Source of the DNA: Paenibacillus albiflavus
GTDB taxonomy: Bacteria > Bacillota > Bacilli > Paenibacillales > NBRC-103111
Reading direction: 5' to 3'
Length of the DNA: 64,000 nt
Assembly (NCBI RefSeq): GCF_004344915.1
Contig: NZ_SKFG01000002.1
Location: forward strand, 332,924 to 396,923
Shown here piece after piece: positions 51,116 through 59,774 of the stretch (position 1 is the first letter of the stretch; each line of letters begins with the position of its first letter). The translations under genes and the position numbers were made by a program. The notes beneath the pieces are model-generated. The model saw only the letters and a program-made list of their open reading frames with translations. It ran no database searches and was not told where the DNA came from.

Positions 51116-52971
51116 AAGTAACAGCTTCCTTTCACAGTGAATATGCCTATTTTCAACAACGGAGGTGACACTTTCTTAGATCGTTGTGCTAGTTGCGTAT
51201 TTTTTCGAATAGGCTTCGCTACACGATTATTAGGTTTCTTAAACCCTAGCCTTTTCTTCATTCGTTTCTTCTTTGGATGGTGTAATGGCTTAACTTTTCT
51301 CTTAGCACACCATATTCTGATGACAAAGATAATTTCGGCACATGATCCACGTTTCCAATTCGTTGGTTTCTTTTGTGTTTTTCGTTTTATATAGCGAATT
51401 TTTTTAATAATTTTGGTTTTCTGGGTTGCGCGCCGTTTAGGTACTCGTAGTGTAAATTTCTTTCTTCTGTCTGTTGGAAGTTGGATCAGGGCAGGTCCAA
51501 AATTTTCTGGCATAGGCAATTGGAAAGCAGGCACTAGCGGTACTGTTGGCGCAGACTCAGCCGTATCTGATAAAACAGGCTCTATCGGTATCGTAAGCGC
51601 AGACTCAGCCGTATCTGAAAAAACAGGCTCTATCGGTATCGTAGGCGTAGACTCAACCGTATCTGAATAAACAGACTCTATCGGTATCGTAGGTGCAGAC
51701 TCAGCCGTATCTGATAAAACAGGCTCTAGTATAGAGGGAACCGAAATAATGTCATCTTTTACTGGGGCATCGGAATAATTAGGAGTCTGTAAATCACCTG
51801 GAAGAACAGCAGCTTGGCGCTCGATAATCGAAGGTTGGAATGTTTCCGCCGAGTAGTCACCTGCTGGGTAATTCATCTTATCCTTCTCAAGTTCAGATAA
51901 AGCCTCCCATTTGCTCGTTTCTGTTTTCAGTACTCTTTGAAGATTCTCTGCTAGCTCAGTCTCAAGGAACAATTGAGGATTGAACACAATTTCTTTGACA
52001 TGCTTGTAGAATTCGTTTGGAAAAGCCATATCAATCCACAAGATTTCAAAAGTTTCTTGATCAATAGGATTGGCTTGATGGTAAGCATCAATCATGCCAC
52101 GGATCCAGGTCAAGTCCCAGACTCCCATATCATCCATCGTGCTTGTAATCAACTTGCGTAAGTCACGAATCGGCAGATCGTAGGCAACGCCGTCTAAATC
52201 GATGACCCAGATGCCGCCTGGTCCCATCTGTCCGTTCGACCAACCAAAATCCTGATGGACAAGTCCCCAATGGGCTTCACCTTTGGCAATCATACGTTGG
52301 TAAGGGGAGTTTTGGAAGCGTTGATACATGTCGTTAGCCTGTCGCTTGAATTCCTCGATGACATCGAGTAAGCTTGCGCTTGCTGCTGTTTCAGGGTAAG
52401 CAAGGGCGAGATCCTGGAACCAGCCAATTTTGGCAATTATTTTTTCATAATATTTGCCCCAGCCATAGAGGCGCGAGGATTTCTCTGATCCGCGAGGTGG
52501 AATATAGCCTTTGGAGTTTTTGTGGAATTCCCCTAAGCCAAAACACAACTGTGAAGCTCCTTCCAGATCGATTTTCGATACCGGTACAAGGGGGTCGATC
52601 CAGTCTGTAACGATCCAAAGCTTTCCACCAGCTTCCACATACAGATTGCCTTCCTTCGTAGGAATGAAAGACGGAACACGGTAACCTAACTTGGACATGT
52701 ATTCTTGAGCTCCTACACTGAAAAGACTTCTTCTGGGCCGCCTGTGCAAACATTTAAGACTGAGATTGCCCTTGCTTGTGCCGATTTTCCAAATAGCACC
52801 ACCTTTGTCAGGCTTGGAGGTAATCAAGAGCATCTCATTGACCTGCATGTCATAATGGGTCATGACCTCTCGTGCCAGCATCTCTAACTCAGGAGGAACA
52901 TACTGTTCAGCAACGATTCCTGGGGATAAGATGACATCCTGCCAAGGAACGATTTGATAATTATCCACCAT
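51112..52971 (-). CDS. CotS/YsxE-like spore-coat kinase-fold protein with repeat and basic tail
   Basis: The protein has 619 aa from ATG 52971 (GGAG 5 nt upstream); ATG 52974 and 53028 are alternatives. Residues 1-350 have the CotS/YsxE aminoglycoside-phosphotransferase-like fold with 'LVHQDFGWSNGQMG' and 'IWVIDLDGVAYDLPIRDL' (Brenner and Asp motifs). Residues about 415-482 are four 16-residue repeats of the type 'SDTAESAPTIPIEPVL'. The last 110 residues are crowded with Lys and Arg, a strongly basic tail absent from ordinary CotS (about 350 aa). Likely located in the spore coat; the tail may bind a polyanion. Confidence 0.8.
   Translation of the reverse strand: MVDNYQIVPWQDVILSPGIVAEQYVPPELEMLAREVMTHYDMQVNEMLLITSKPDKGGAIWKIGTSKGNLSLKCLHRRPRRSLFSVGAQEYMSKLGYRVPSFIPTKEGNLYVEAGGKLWIVTDWIDPLVPVSKIDLEGASQLCFGLGEFHKNSKGYIPPRGSEKSSRLYGWGKYYEKIIAKIGWFQDLALAYPETAASASLLDVIEEFKRQANDMYQRFQNSPYQRMIAKGEAHWGLVHQDFGWSNGQMGPGGIWVIDLDGVAYDLPIRDLRKLITSTMDDMGVWDLTWIRGMIDAYHQANPIDQETFEILWIDMAFPNEFYKHVKEIVFNPQLFLETELAENLQRVLKTETSKWEALSELEKDKMNYPAGDYSAETFQPSIIERQAAVLPGDLQTPNYSDAPVKDDIISVPSILEPVLSDTAESAPTIPIESVYSDTVESTPTIPIEPVFSDTAESALTIPIEPVLSDTAESAPTVPLVPAFQLPMPENFGPALIQLPTDRRKKFTLRVPKRRATQKTKIIKKIRYIKRKTQKKPTNWKRGSCAEIIFVIRIWCAKRKVKPLHHPKKKRMKKRLGFKKPNNRVAKPIRKNTQLAQRSKKVSPPLLKIGIFTVKGSCYL
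51551..51728. repeat. 48-bp tandem repeats in the CotS-like gene
   Basis: Units beginning GCAGACTCAGCC (or close variants) start at 51551, 51599, 51647 and 51695; the fourth is partial and diverges near 51728. They encode 16-residue protein repeats and keep frame if units are gained or lost. Confidence 0.85.
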
Positions 52972-53251
52972 CATCACTCCATAACTTATTTTAAAGTGAA
53001 TTGTACGATTTAAGCTCTTATAGATCACATAAACCAGATTTGGATTATATATCTCTATGCATATGTCTTTTGTTGAAAGGTTGAAATGGACATGAGTGGA
53101 ACTTTACTGAAAAACGATTAGTCTTTCGTACATCTTTTTAATTGTCATCTTGCTCCGATATAAAACTAGAAGATACAAAAATTCTATGAATTAACTTCTT
53201 GATATTTTGTCTAGGATGATAGGCAGTTTGCAGTTAGAATAAAAAGTGGAC

Positions 53252-53314
53252 AAGCCTGATATCTATAGAATGGAATTTGACGTTGAACAGTTGATAGAAG
53301 TGAAGAGATTGTGG
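53252..53314 (+). pseudogene. 63-bp direct repeat copy 2: remnant of a histidine-phosphatase gene end
   Basis: The frame reads KPDIYRMEFDVEQLIEVKRL and runs to a stop at 53331, matching the last codons of the gene at 46208-46786. No upstream part of that gene is present. The flanking stretch 53029-53251 holds no gene that I can support. Confidence 0.75.
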
Positions 53315-53357
53315 GAATATCAAGTTATGTGAGGTAAGCGAGTTTAGGAGGTGATCT

Positions 53358-53641
53358 AGTGTTGGAATTAGACTCAAATAACCATTCAGTGTTCTGATTT
53401 CATTATCATCTTATTCTAGTCGTAAAGTATCGTAGAAAAGTAATAGGTGATGAAATATCTAATAGGCTAAAAGAGATATTCGAGTATATTCAGCCCAATT
53501 TCAATATCACGCTGCAAGAATGGAATCATGACAAGGAATATCCGTGAACAACTGTGGAAGGAATATTTTTGGTCGTGAAGCTATTGTCTTATAACTACTG
53601 GTGGAGCGCCTATTGATGTATTGAAACCCAAGGTCAGAAAT
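53358..53641 (+). pseudogene. tnpA: Degenerate tnpA (IS200/IS605 Y1 transposase)
   Basis: The frame starts at GTG/TTG 53357-53360 behind TAGGAGGTG. It reads 'NNHSVF', a stop at 53393-53397, then 'FHYHLILVVKYRRKVIGDEI' and 'LQEWNHDKEYP', then another stop. A later stretch 'EQLWKEYFWS' and 'TTGGAPI' belongs to the family C-terminus in another position, so the central HUH part and catalytic region are deleted. It is non-functional. Confidence 0.85.
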
Positions 53642-53652
53642 GAGGTGGAGAC

Positions 53653-54726
53653 GTGCTAAGAGCTTACAAATACCGTATCTATCCAAACCATGAGCAACAG
53701 CAATATCTTGCGAAAGTATTCGGCTCTGTTCGCTTCATCTACAATAAGATGCTTGCCGATAAGATCGAACACTACAAGCAGACGGAAACGATGCTGAGTA
53801 ATACACCTGCTCAATATAAGAAAGAATTCCTGTGGCTTAAAGAAGTTGATAGCCTTGCCTTGGCAAACGCACAACTTAACCTAGACAAAGCCTATAAGAA
53901 TTTTTTTCGTGATAAGAGCGTAGGTTTCCCTAAATTCAAAAGCAAAAAGTTGAACAACCATCGTTTCACAACGAACAATCAAAATGGAACAGTGTCCATT
54001 GAAGAAGGATATATAAAAATTCCCAAGCTAAAGACAAGAATCAGAATCAAACTGCACCGGCAATTCACGGGGTTAATCAAATCATGCACCATATCCAAAA
54101 CACCATCTGGAAAATACTTTGCTTCTGTACTGGTTGAAACAGATATAGCACCGTTGGAGAAAACAGAAAACAAGATTGGCGTTGATCTTGGACTGAAAAA
54201 CTTTGCGATAACTTCAAATGGTGAAGTGATCGCAAATCCTAAACATCTTCATAAATCTGAAAAACGATTAGCCAAGTTGCAAAAGGCTTTGTCGAGAAAG
54301 AAGAAAGGTAGCAATAACCGATCTAAAGCAAAGTTGAAAGTAGCCAAGCTGCATGAAAAAATATCTAATCAGCGTAAAGACTTCTTGCACAAAACGTCAA
54401 CCAAAATGATAAACGATAACCAAGTTATCGCTATGGAAGACTTGAGTGTAAAGAATATGATACAAAATCACAAATTAGCTAAAGCCATATCGGAAGTATC
54501 TTGGAGCATGTTTCGTTCGATGCTTGAATATAAGAGCAATTGGTATGGACGCGATCTGATTATCGCACCTAAGAATTACGCTAGCAGTCAACTATGCTCA
54601 TGTTGCGGTTACAAAAACGTAGAAGTGAAAAACCTTGTTGTTCGTGAATGGACATGTCCTGAATGTGGTACACAACACGACAGAGATATAAATGCTGCTG
54701 CTAACCTTCTGAAATTAGCAATGTAA
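53653..54726 (+). CDS. tnpB: TnpB RNA-guided nuclease-like protein (IS605 OrfB)
   Basis: This 357-aa protein starts at GTG 53653 after GAGGTGG and begins '[20 protein letters not shown]'. The RuvC triad is complete: Asp178 ('[12 protein letters not shown]'), Glu262 ('IAMEDL') and Asp345 ('[11 protein letters not shown]'). A zinc ribbon is formed by Cys315/318 and Cys335/338. TnpB proteins are small Cas12-like nucleases guided by RNA from the element's right end. All catalytic parts are intact although its tnpA is dead. Confidence 0.92.
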   Translation: MLRAYKYRIYPNHEQQQYLAKVFGSVRFIYNKMLADKIEHYKQTETMLSNTPAQYKKEFLWLKEVDSLALANAQLNLDKAYKNFFRDKSVGFPKFKSKKLNNHRFTTNNQNGTVSIEEGYIKIPKLKTRIRIKLHRQFTGLIKSCTISKTPSGKYFASVLVETDIAPLEKTENKIGVDLGLKNFAITSNGEVIANPKHLHKSEKRLAKLQKALSRKKKGSNNRSKAKLKVAKLHEKISNQRKDFLHKTSTKMINDNQVIAMEDLSVKNMIQNHKLAKAISEVSWSMFRSMLEYKSNWYGRDLIIAPKNYASSQLCSCCGYKNVEVKNLVVREWTCPECGTQHDRDINAAANLLKLAM

Positions 54727-54830
54727 TTTGTACTTATCGGGCTAGGAACTAGCCTATAAGCTTGGGTAAACTTGGAGCAGTAGCTCTATTGACCAAGAAG
54801 CACACACCTCTTAGGTGGTGTGTAGTTCAC
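54727..54830 (+). ncRNA. Probable right-end guide RNA (omega/reRNA) region of tnpB
   Basis: In IS605 elements the guide RNA overlaps the tnpB 3' end and stops at the right end, so the guide would be the flanking DNA beginning at 54831. Here the 104 nt after tnpB contain a GGGCTAGG/CTAGCC-type stem (54740-54756) and the terminal hairpin at 54801-54822. No direct proof of a transcript is possible from sequence. Confidence 0.5.
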
Positions 54831-54831
54831 A

Positions 54832-54951
54832 TGGATTGACATTAATGAACTGGGTGGAATGAATATATATCCTAGAACATTAAAGAGTTTAATACATAAC
54901 ATTAAAACGGATAATGAAATCAAACATTTGATAAACGATGACATAGAATGA
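54832..54951 (+). pseudogene. 3' fragment of an unknown gene next to the IS right end
   Basis: A 39-codon frame opens exactly after the IS end and stops at TGA 54949-54951; it reads WIDINELGGMNIYPRTLKSL and onwards like real protein. No start codon fits, so the IS probably cut off its 5' part. The family is not recognised. Confidence 0.5.
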
Positions 54952-55023
54952 TTTTTTATATGTATCTTAGTGATCAGGATCCTCATTTCTTATCTTAAGG
55001 ATTGAAAGGATTGAAGACCTATT

Positions 55024-55202
55024 TTGAAGAGAATATTTGATATATTAATTATTATAATGATTCTAGTAATGCTATATTTTGGTATTTTATATTTTTTAAT
55101 GCACCAGTTGAACCCATAGATATAGGCTCTTTACAAATCAATTGGTCAACAGCGGGATTAATTCTATTAATTCTGTCATTTATACGTCTTCGTCTTAAAT
55201 GA
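55024..55202 (+). pseudogene. Small two-helix membrane protein broken by a frameshift
   Basis: TTG 55024 opens a hydrophobic segment ('ILIIIMILVMLYFGILYFL'). At a run of six T (55092-55097) the frame must shift for 'NAPVEPIDIGSLQINWSTAG' and a second hydrophobic stretch to follow, ending at TGA 55200-55202. Either a real frameshift mutation or a sequencing error in the homopolymer. Confidence 0.55.
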
Positions 55203-55296
55203 TATGCAAATTTGCACCGTAGCCATTTCAATAACAGAGAATTTTAAACAGGAAAACACATTTTGCGAGGCTAATGAGATCATAAAGGAGTAGGAT

Positions 55297-55722
55297 ATGT
55301 CTATGAGTATAGAGGTTAGATTTGGAAGATTGGAAGATTTAGAAGATGTTATTAATGGTGATCAATCGGTTGCCGATCATATTCTTAAATGGAAACTTGA
55401 AAATCAAGAAATAATACTTGCTGAAGAAAATAAAGAATTAGTTGGATATTTAAGATTGGAATATTTATGGTCTAAGTACCCATATATAGGATTGATTATT
55501 GTAAATCCAGAATATAGAGGGCGAGGAATTGGTAAAAGAATGTTGGAGTACTCGCAAGACTATTTAACTAGCAAGGGACTGAAATCATTATATAGTTCAT
55601 CACAGGTTAATGAATCAGAGCCTCAGAAGTGGCACAGAAAAATGGGATTTGAAGAATGTGGAATACTGAATGGGATCAATTCTGGAAATATCGGTGAACT
55701 CTTTTATGTAAAGAAAATATAA
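55297..55722 (+). CDS. GNAT-family acetyltransferase
   Basis: This 141-aa protein has the acetyl-CoA loop 'IIVNPEYRGRGIGKRMLEYS' (about 68-87) and 'QKWHRKMGFEECGIL' at the end, typical of GNAT. ATG 55297 follows AAAGGAG; the second ATG 55303 is possible. Substrate unknown. It is the first of several acetyltransferases in an AT-rich accessory stretch. Confidence 0.85.
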   Translation: MSMSIEVRFGRLEDLEDVINGDQSVADHILKWKLENQEIILAEENKELVGYLRLEYLWSKYPYIGLIIVNPEYRGRGIGKRMLEYSQDYLTSKGLKSLYSSSQVNESEPQKWHRKMGFEECGILNGINSGNIGELFYVKKI

Positions 55723-55742
55723 GGAATTGAAGTGGTCACGTA

Positions 55743-56103
55743 GACTGTATTTATTTACCGGTAGTCGATCAGGAAGAAACAATTAAATGGTATCAAGAGA
55801 AACTTGGATTCCATTGGAATGGATTTTATTTTGAACTTGGTTTTGGACCAGACATCATGCTGGTAACTGTCAACGATAAAGAAGATGTAAAGCTAACATA
55901 TCGAACAGATCATTGGGAAGACAAGGATTTCGATATGTATATTCTTACATACAAATCAAGCAATATCGAAAAAACATATGAAACATTAAGAAACAAAGAG
56001 GCGTATGCGTTTCTGAGATTAAGATGTATGATGGAACAGAAACTGCTTCAGATTCTATGATCTGAATGGGCATAGATTCGATGTATGGTCTGGATGGCTT
56101 TAA
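55743..56103 (+). pseudogene. Frameshifted VOC (glyoxalase/bleomycin-resistance fold) gene
   Basis: The frame from 55743 reads 'DCIYLPVVDQEETIKWYQEK' then 'LGFHWNGFYFELGFGPDIML', a VOC-type domain, but a TAG sits just before it and no start is available. After 'TYETLRNKE' the frame must shift to reach the family-like end 'YDLNGHRFDVWSG' and the TAA at 56101. An ATG-started part (55857-56060) alone is not a complete domain. Confidence 0.7.
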
Positions 56104-56114
56104 AGGAGAGCAAA

Positions 56115-56813
56115 ATGACAAAATATAATGTTGGAATTTTGGTTTACGACTTCATGGATCTTTTGGATTTTGCAGGTCCATGCGAAGTGCTATCTTTAGC
56201 TGCATTTTCAAATTTACAACAAAGCATCATGCTGTACAAAAGATCTCTGCCCAAAAATAAGCCTTTTCAAGTTAAAACGGTATCAGAAACAGGTAATTTA
56301 ATAAAAACCCATACAGGAACATTGATTCAACCAGATTATAATTTAGATAATGCCCCACGATTTGATATTTTGATCATTCCAGGAGGACCATTACGAGCTA
56401 TTAATAAAATGAAAAAGAATAAAAAAGTAATCGATTATATCGTAAAATCGCAAAACATAGAAATGATATGTTCTGTTTGCTCTGGATCACTTATTCTAGC
56501 CGAAACCGGTCTTTTGAATAGTAAAACTGCTACGTCTCACAATTTGGCTTTATCATTACTTAATAACAAATCCAGAGGCATTCAAGTCGTTAAGGATAAA
56601 AAAGTAGTTAAGGATGGAAATATCATTACATCAGGAGGCATCTCTTCAGGTGTGAATATGGCGTTGTATCTTATTGAAAAACTTGTAAATAAAGAAATAG
56701 CACAAAGAACAGCTAAAATTCTGGAGTTTAGTGGGTACTCTGAAAGTGAGATAATGGATATTATGGAGAAAGATAATTTTTTAGCAGCTCAACAGGATGG
56801 CGTCATCAAATAA
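56115..56813 (+). CDS. DJ-1/PfpI (GATase1-like) family protein
   Basis: ATG 56115 (232 aa) follows AAAGGAG. It opens 'KYNVGILVYDFMDLLDFAGPCEVL', then 'FDILIIPGGP', and has the nucleophile elbow 'MICSVCSGSLILAETGLL', then 'TSHNLALSL' and 'ITSGGISSGVNMALYLIEKL', as in the ThiJ/PfpI/isonitrile hydratase group. Substrate unknown; many members act in glyoxal detoxification or stress. Confidence 0.87.
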   Translation: MTKYNVGILVYDFMDLLDFAGPCEVLSLAAFSNLQQSIMLYKRSLPKNKPFQVKTVSETGNLIKTHTGTLIQPDYNLDNAPRFDILIIPGGPLRAINKMKKNKKVIDYIVKSQNIEMICSVCSGSLILAETGLLNSKTATSHNLALSLLNNKSRGIQVVKDKKVVKDGNIITSGGISSGVNMALYLIEKLVNKEIAQRTAKILEFSGYSESEIMDIMEKDNFLAAQQDGVIK

Positions 56814-56887
56814 CACGGCATATACGTAGAATATCGAAGATGTATTCAGAAATATAAACACTTTATTTCCTGAGTAGGGGGATACAG

Positions 56888-58255
56888 ATGATAAAACGTT
56901 CATTAAAAGAAATTAAAAAAATGGCGAATGGTTTTGGATTAGATCAAACTTATAATTCATTAAGTATCTCTGGTGTTTCAATCGATACAAGAACCCTTTG
57001 TAATGGAAATTTGTTTATACCGATTATTAGGATAGATAATGGACACAAATATGTGGAGGATGCAATTAACAAGGGGGCAGTTGCTTCACTTTGGCAAAAA
57101 GATCAACCAAATCCACCAAAGGGAATCCCTATTATTTATGTTAATAACACGCTGGAGGCATTGCAAAATCTGGCTAAGGCATATAGAAATCAGTTAAACA
57201 TCAAGGTTATTGGAGTAACAGGCAGTAATGGGAAAACAACCACCAAAGATATGATATACTCCATAGCAGCAACTACATATAAAACACAGAAGACCATTGG
57301 TAATTATAATGGGGAGTATGGATTACCATTAACTCTGCTTGAACTTGAAGAGGATACACAAGTTGCAGTTTTGGAAATGGGAATGAGTAATTTAGGTGAA
57401 ATCAAGCTGCTATCAGAAATTGCGCGGCCAGATATTGCAATTATTACGATGATTGGTGTTTCTCATATTGCAACTTTAGGATCAAAAGAGGCTATTGCGA
57501 AAGCCAAACTAGAAATAATAGCAGGACTCCATCAATCAGGAACATTAATATATTATGGTGATGAACCATTATTAAGCAAAGGAGTATCAGGAGAACCAAA
57601 GACATTCCGTATTATTAAATTTGGTGAATCCTCAGTTAACGATTATTATCCTATTAAACAATATGTATCTAATGATGGTATCCATTTTACATCGAATGAT
57701 AGCCAAGACTATCTTATTCCGATGTTCGGAACACATAATATACTAAATGCGCTTGCTTCTATTGCTGCAGGAAATGAATTGAAAATTGCTTCAAAAGATA
57801 TTAAAAACGGGCTTCAAAATTTAACGGTAACAGAAATGAGAATGCAACAAATAAAGACCAAATTAGGGTGCACAATCATTAATGATGCATGGAATGCTAG
57901 TCCTGTTTCTATGAAAGCTGCAATACAAACGATTACTGAACTAACAGGATACAAGAGAAAGATTCTAATACTTGGAGATATGCTTGAGCTTGGCGCTAAT
58001 GAAATTGTATATCACCAAGAAATTGGAAATGAAATAAATCATGATGAAATTAATTATGTTTTTACAATTGGGAACTTAAGCGAACACATTTCGAATCAAT
58101 TATATAGCAAATTCACATCTAGCCATGTAAAACACTTTCAGGATAAACAAGAACTGATTAACCACATTAATAATATTATTGAAGAAAATGATTTGATCCT
58201 AATTAAAGGTTCAAGAGGAATAAAATTAGAGGAAATTGTTGAGAAACTTATCTAA
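56888..58255 (+). CDS. murF: UDP-MurNAc-tripeptide--D-Ala-D-Ala ligase-like protein (MurF)
   Basis: This 455-aa protein has the N-terminal MurE/F domain 'SISGVSIDTRTLCNGNLFIPI', ATP loop 'GVTGSNGKTTTKDMI', 'YNGEYGLPLTLLEL', 'AVLEMGMSNLGEIKLLSEI', 'NALASIAAGNEL' and 'INDAWNASPVSMKAAIQTI', a full MurF set. MurF adds the terminal dipeptide to the peptidoglycan precursor. It stands alone among acetyltransferase and hydrolase genes and not in a division and wall cluster, so it may be a second, perhaps acquired copy. Its AT-rich codon use matches the surrounding accessory DNA. Confidence 0.88.
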   Translation: MIKRSLKEIKKMANGFGLDQTYNSLSISGVSIDTRTLCNGNLFIPIIRIDNGHKYVEDAINKGAVASLWQKDQPNPPKGIPIIYVNNTLEALQNLAKAYRNQLNIKVIGVTGSNGKTTTKDMIYSIAATTYKTQKTIGNYNGEYGLPLTLLELEEDTQVAVLEMGMSNLGEIKLLSEIARPDIAIITMIGVSHIATLGSKEAIAKAKLEIIAGLHQSGTLIYYGDEPLLSKGVSGEPKTFRIIKFGESSVNDYYPIKQYVSNDGIHFTSNDSQDYLIPMFGTHNILNALASIAAGNELKIASKDIKNGLQNLTVTEMRMQQIKTKLGCTIINDAWNASPVSMKAAIQTITELTGYKRKILILGDMLELGANEIVYHQEIGNEINHDEINYVFTIGNLSEHISNQLYSKFTSSHVKHFQDKQELINHINNIIEENDLILIKGSRGIKLEEIVEKLI

Positions 58256-58278
58256 AAAAGAATTTGGATGTGATAACA

Positions 58279-58830
58279 ATGAATTTATATAGTCATGGAA
58301 GTATTGCTGTAAGATCACTAACAGTAGACGATGCCGGGCTGCTGTTAAAATGGTTAAGCGATAAAGACGTATTAGAATACTATGGAGGTCGTGACCAACC
58401 TTATAACTTTGAAAAGGTAGAGAAGCACTTTTATGAACGGGCTAGAGATATTACTCAGTGTATTATTGAGTTTGAAGGTCATGCAATCGGTTACATACAA
58501 TTTTATTTAATCAGCGAAGAAGAAAGACAAGAATATGGATATGGAGATTTTAACGGTAATATACATGGAATGGATCAGTTTATAGGAGAAGTTGAATATT
58601 GGAATAAGGGAATTGGAACAGATCTAGTAAAATCAATGGTTAACTACTTATTAACTCATGAAAAAGCAGAAAAGATTGTGATGGATCCCCAGGCTTGGAA
58701 TGAAAGAGCATTACGTGTGTATGAGAAGTGCGGATTCGTAAAGAAGAAATACTTAAAAGAACATGAATGGCATGAAGGACAATATAGAGATTGCTGGATT
58801 ATTGAATATGAAGGAAAGCACAACAAATAA
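58279..58830 (+). CDS. AAC(6')-like GNAT acetyltransferase
   Basis: From ATG 58279 (183 aa); TTG 58264 is an alternative. 'IAVRSLTVDDAGLLLKWLSD' and 'YYGGRDQPYNFEKVEKHF' near the start, then 'GMDQFIGEVEYWNKGIGTDL' and 'DPQAWNERALRVYEKCGFVK' (about 100-155), follow the AacA4/AAC(6')-Ib pattern, including the D-Q-F-I-G-E block. Such enzymes acetylate aminoglycosides, but many chromosomal relatives have no resistance role. Activity is not predicted here. Confidence 0.78.
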   Translation: MNLYSHGSIAVRSLTVDDAGLLLKWLSDKDVLEYYGGRDQPYNFEKVEKHFYERARDITQCIIEFEGHAIGYIQFYLISEEERQEYGYGDFNGNIHGMDQFIGEVEYWNKGIGTDLVKSMVNYLLTHEKAEKIVMDPQAWNERALRVYEKCGFVKKKYLKEHEWHEGQYRDCWIIEYEGKHNK

Positions 58831-58857
58831 ACCAAATGAATGAGGGGCCGATCACTA

Positions 58858-59706
58858 ATGAATGTAGCATGTATCCGTTACGAACAATTCAGTGAAAAAG
58901 ATTATAATCTCGCAAAAGAGTTATTAACCAGAGACGTTGAGGCGGGAGAAGACATCCTTCGGGTGCTTGCTGAAGAACCCGAATTGTTTATTACCGCATA
59001 CATTGAGGATAAACTTGTCGCACTTGCCCAAGTGAACGAGCCTGTACCGCAATCTTATTTAACTGTGTTTGTCGCTCCTCAATTTCGCAGGCAAGGAATT
59101 GGTTCTGCCATGGTAAAGTATGCAGAAAACAAACTGCGTACGGTTGGAACCCAAAAAGTTAGGAGCTCCTTTCGTGCCGCTCAACAATCGTCTCTAGCTT
59201 TTGCGCGCAAGCTAGGTTATGACCCATATTTTGCATCGGCTTATATGCAGCTATCCGGTGATCCCTTTCCATTGGAGGAACTTCCAGTTAGGCAATATAC
59301 AGACGAAGACTATCTTGCCAGTCAGTCGATGTATGCCGTAGCTTTTCACGAGATGCGAGTTCGAACTGGGTGCTTTCCTGATTCTGTGATCGCCCAGCCT
59401 AGTGAAAAAGAACGAATAGCATGGAAAGAAGATGCGGAAACCCGTTTTGTCTACGAAATAAATGGGGAGATCGTTGCTTATAGTCACCTTTGTGGTAATG
59501 AAATCAGCAGTATTTCCGTCCGAACAGACTTTCAAGGACAAGGGATTGGGAAAAAGTTCGTTATGTACTTATGCAACGAAATCTATCAACAAGGCAATGA
59601 AACGGTCAACCTTTGGTGTGTCGTCGGGAATTCTGCCAGAAATCTTTATGAGAGCCTTGGCTTTAAGGAAAAGTATATGATGGAGTTTGTGCGGAAAACG
59701 CTGTAA
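58858..59706 (+). CDS. Double-domain GNAT acetyltransferase
   Basis: ATG 58858 (282 aa) follows GAGGGG. Two GNAT domains are visible: 'LTVFVAPQFRRQGIGSAMVKYAE' (about 66-88) with 'AFARKLGYDPY', and 'ISSISVRTDFQGQGIGKKFVMYLC' (about 215-238) with 'NLYESLGFKEKYMM'. Both keep the R/Q-x-x-G-x-G loop. Codon use is slightly richer in GC than its neighbours. Substrate unknown. Confidence 0.85.
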   Translation: MNVACIRYEQFSEKDYNLAKELLTRDVEAGEDILRVLAEEPELFITAYIEDKLVALAQVNEPVPQSYLTVFVAPQFRRQGIGSAMVKYAENKLRTVGTQKVRSSFRAAQQSSLAFARKLGYDPYFASAYMQLSGDPFPLEELPVRQYTDEDYLASQSMYAVAFHEMRVRTGCFPDSVIAQPSEKERIAWKEDAETRFVYEINGEIVAYSHLCGNEISSISVRTDFQGQGIGKKFVMYLCNEIYQQGNETVNLWCVVGNSARNLYESLGFKEKYMMEFVRKTL

Positions 59707-59774
59707 TCTCAGTTATATAAACATGTTTCATTGGCGAGGTTTGTCAACTAGTGATAGGAAGGAAGTGCAATAAA

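Larger units (their letters stand above)
53358..54830 (+). mobile_element. IS200/IS605-family element, tnpA decayed, tnpB intact
   Basis: The element runs from a ruined Y1 transposase frame through an intact tnpB to a right end carrying a hairpin with a bulged G (CACACACC, 54801-54808, with GGTGGTGTG, 54814-54822) and ending near TTCAC 54830. The left end, expected to carry its own hairpin before tnpA, is not clear and may be lost. The DNA after 54830 continues as a gene fragment. With tnpA broken the element cannot move by itself. Confidence 0.75.

Noticed and set aside
54786..54986. Minus-strand 66-codon frame over the IS right end
   Set aside because: It crosses the IS terminal hairpin and the flanking gene fragment, with no ribosome site or recognisable protein pattern.
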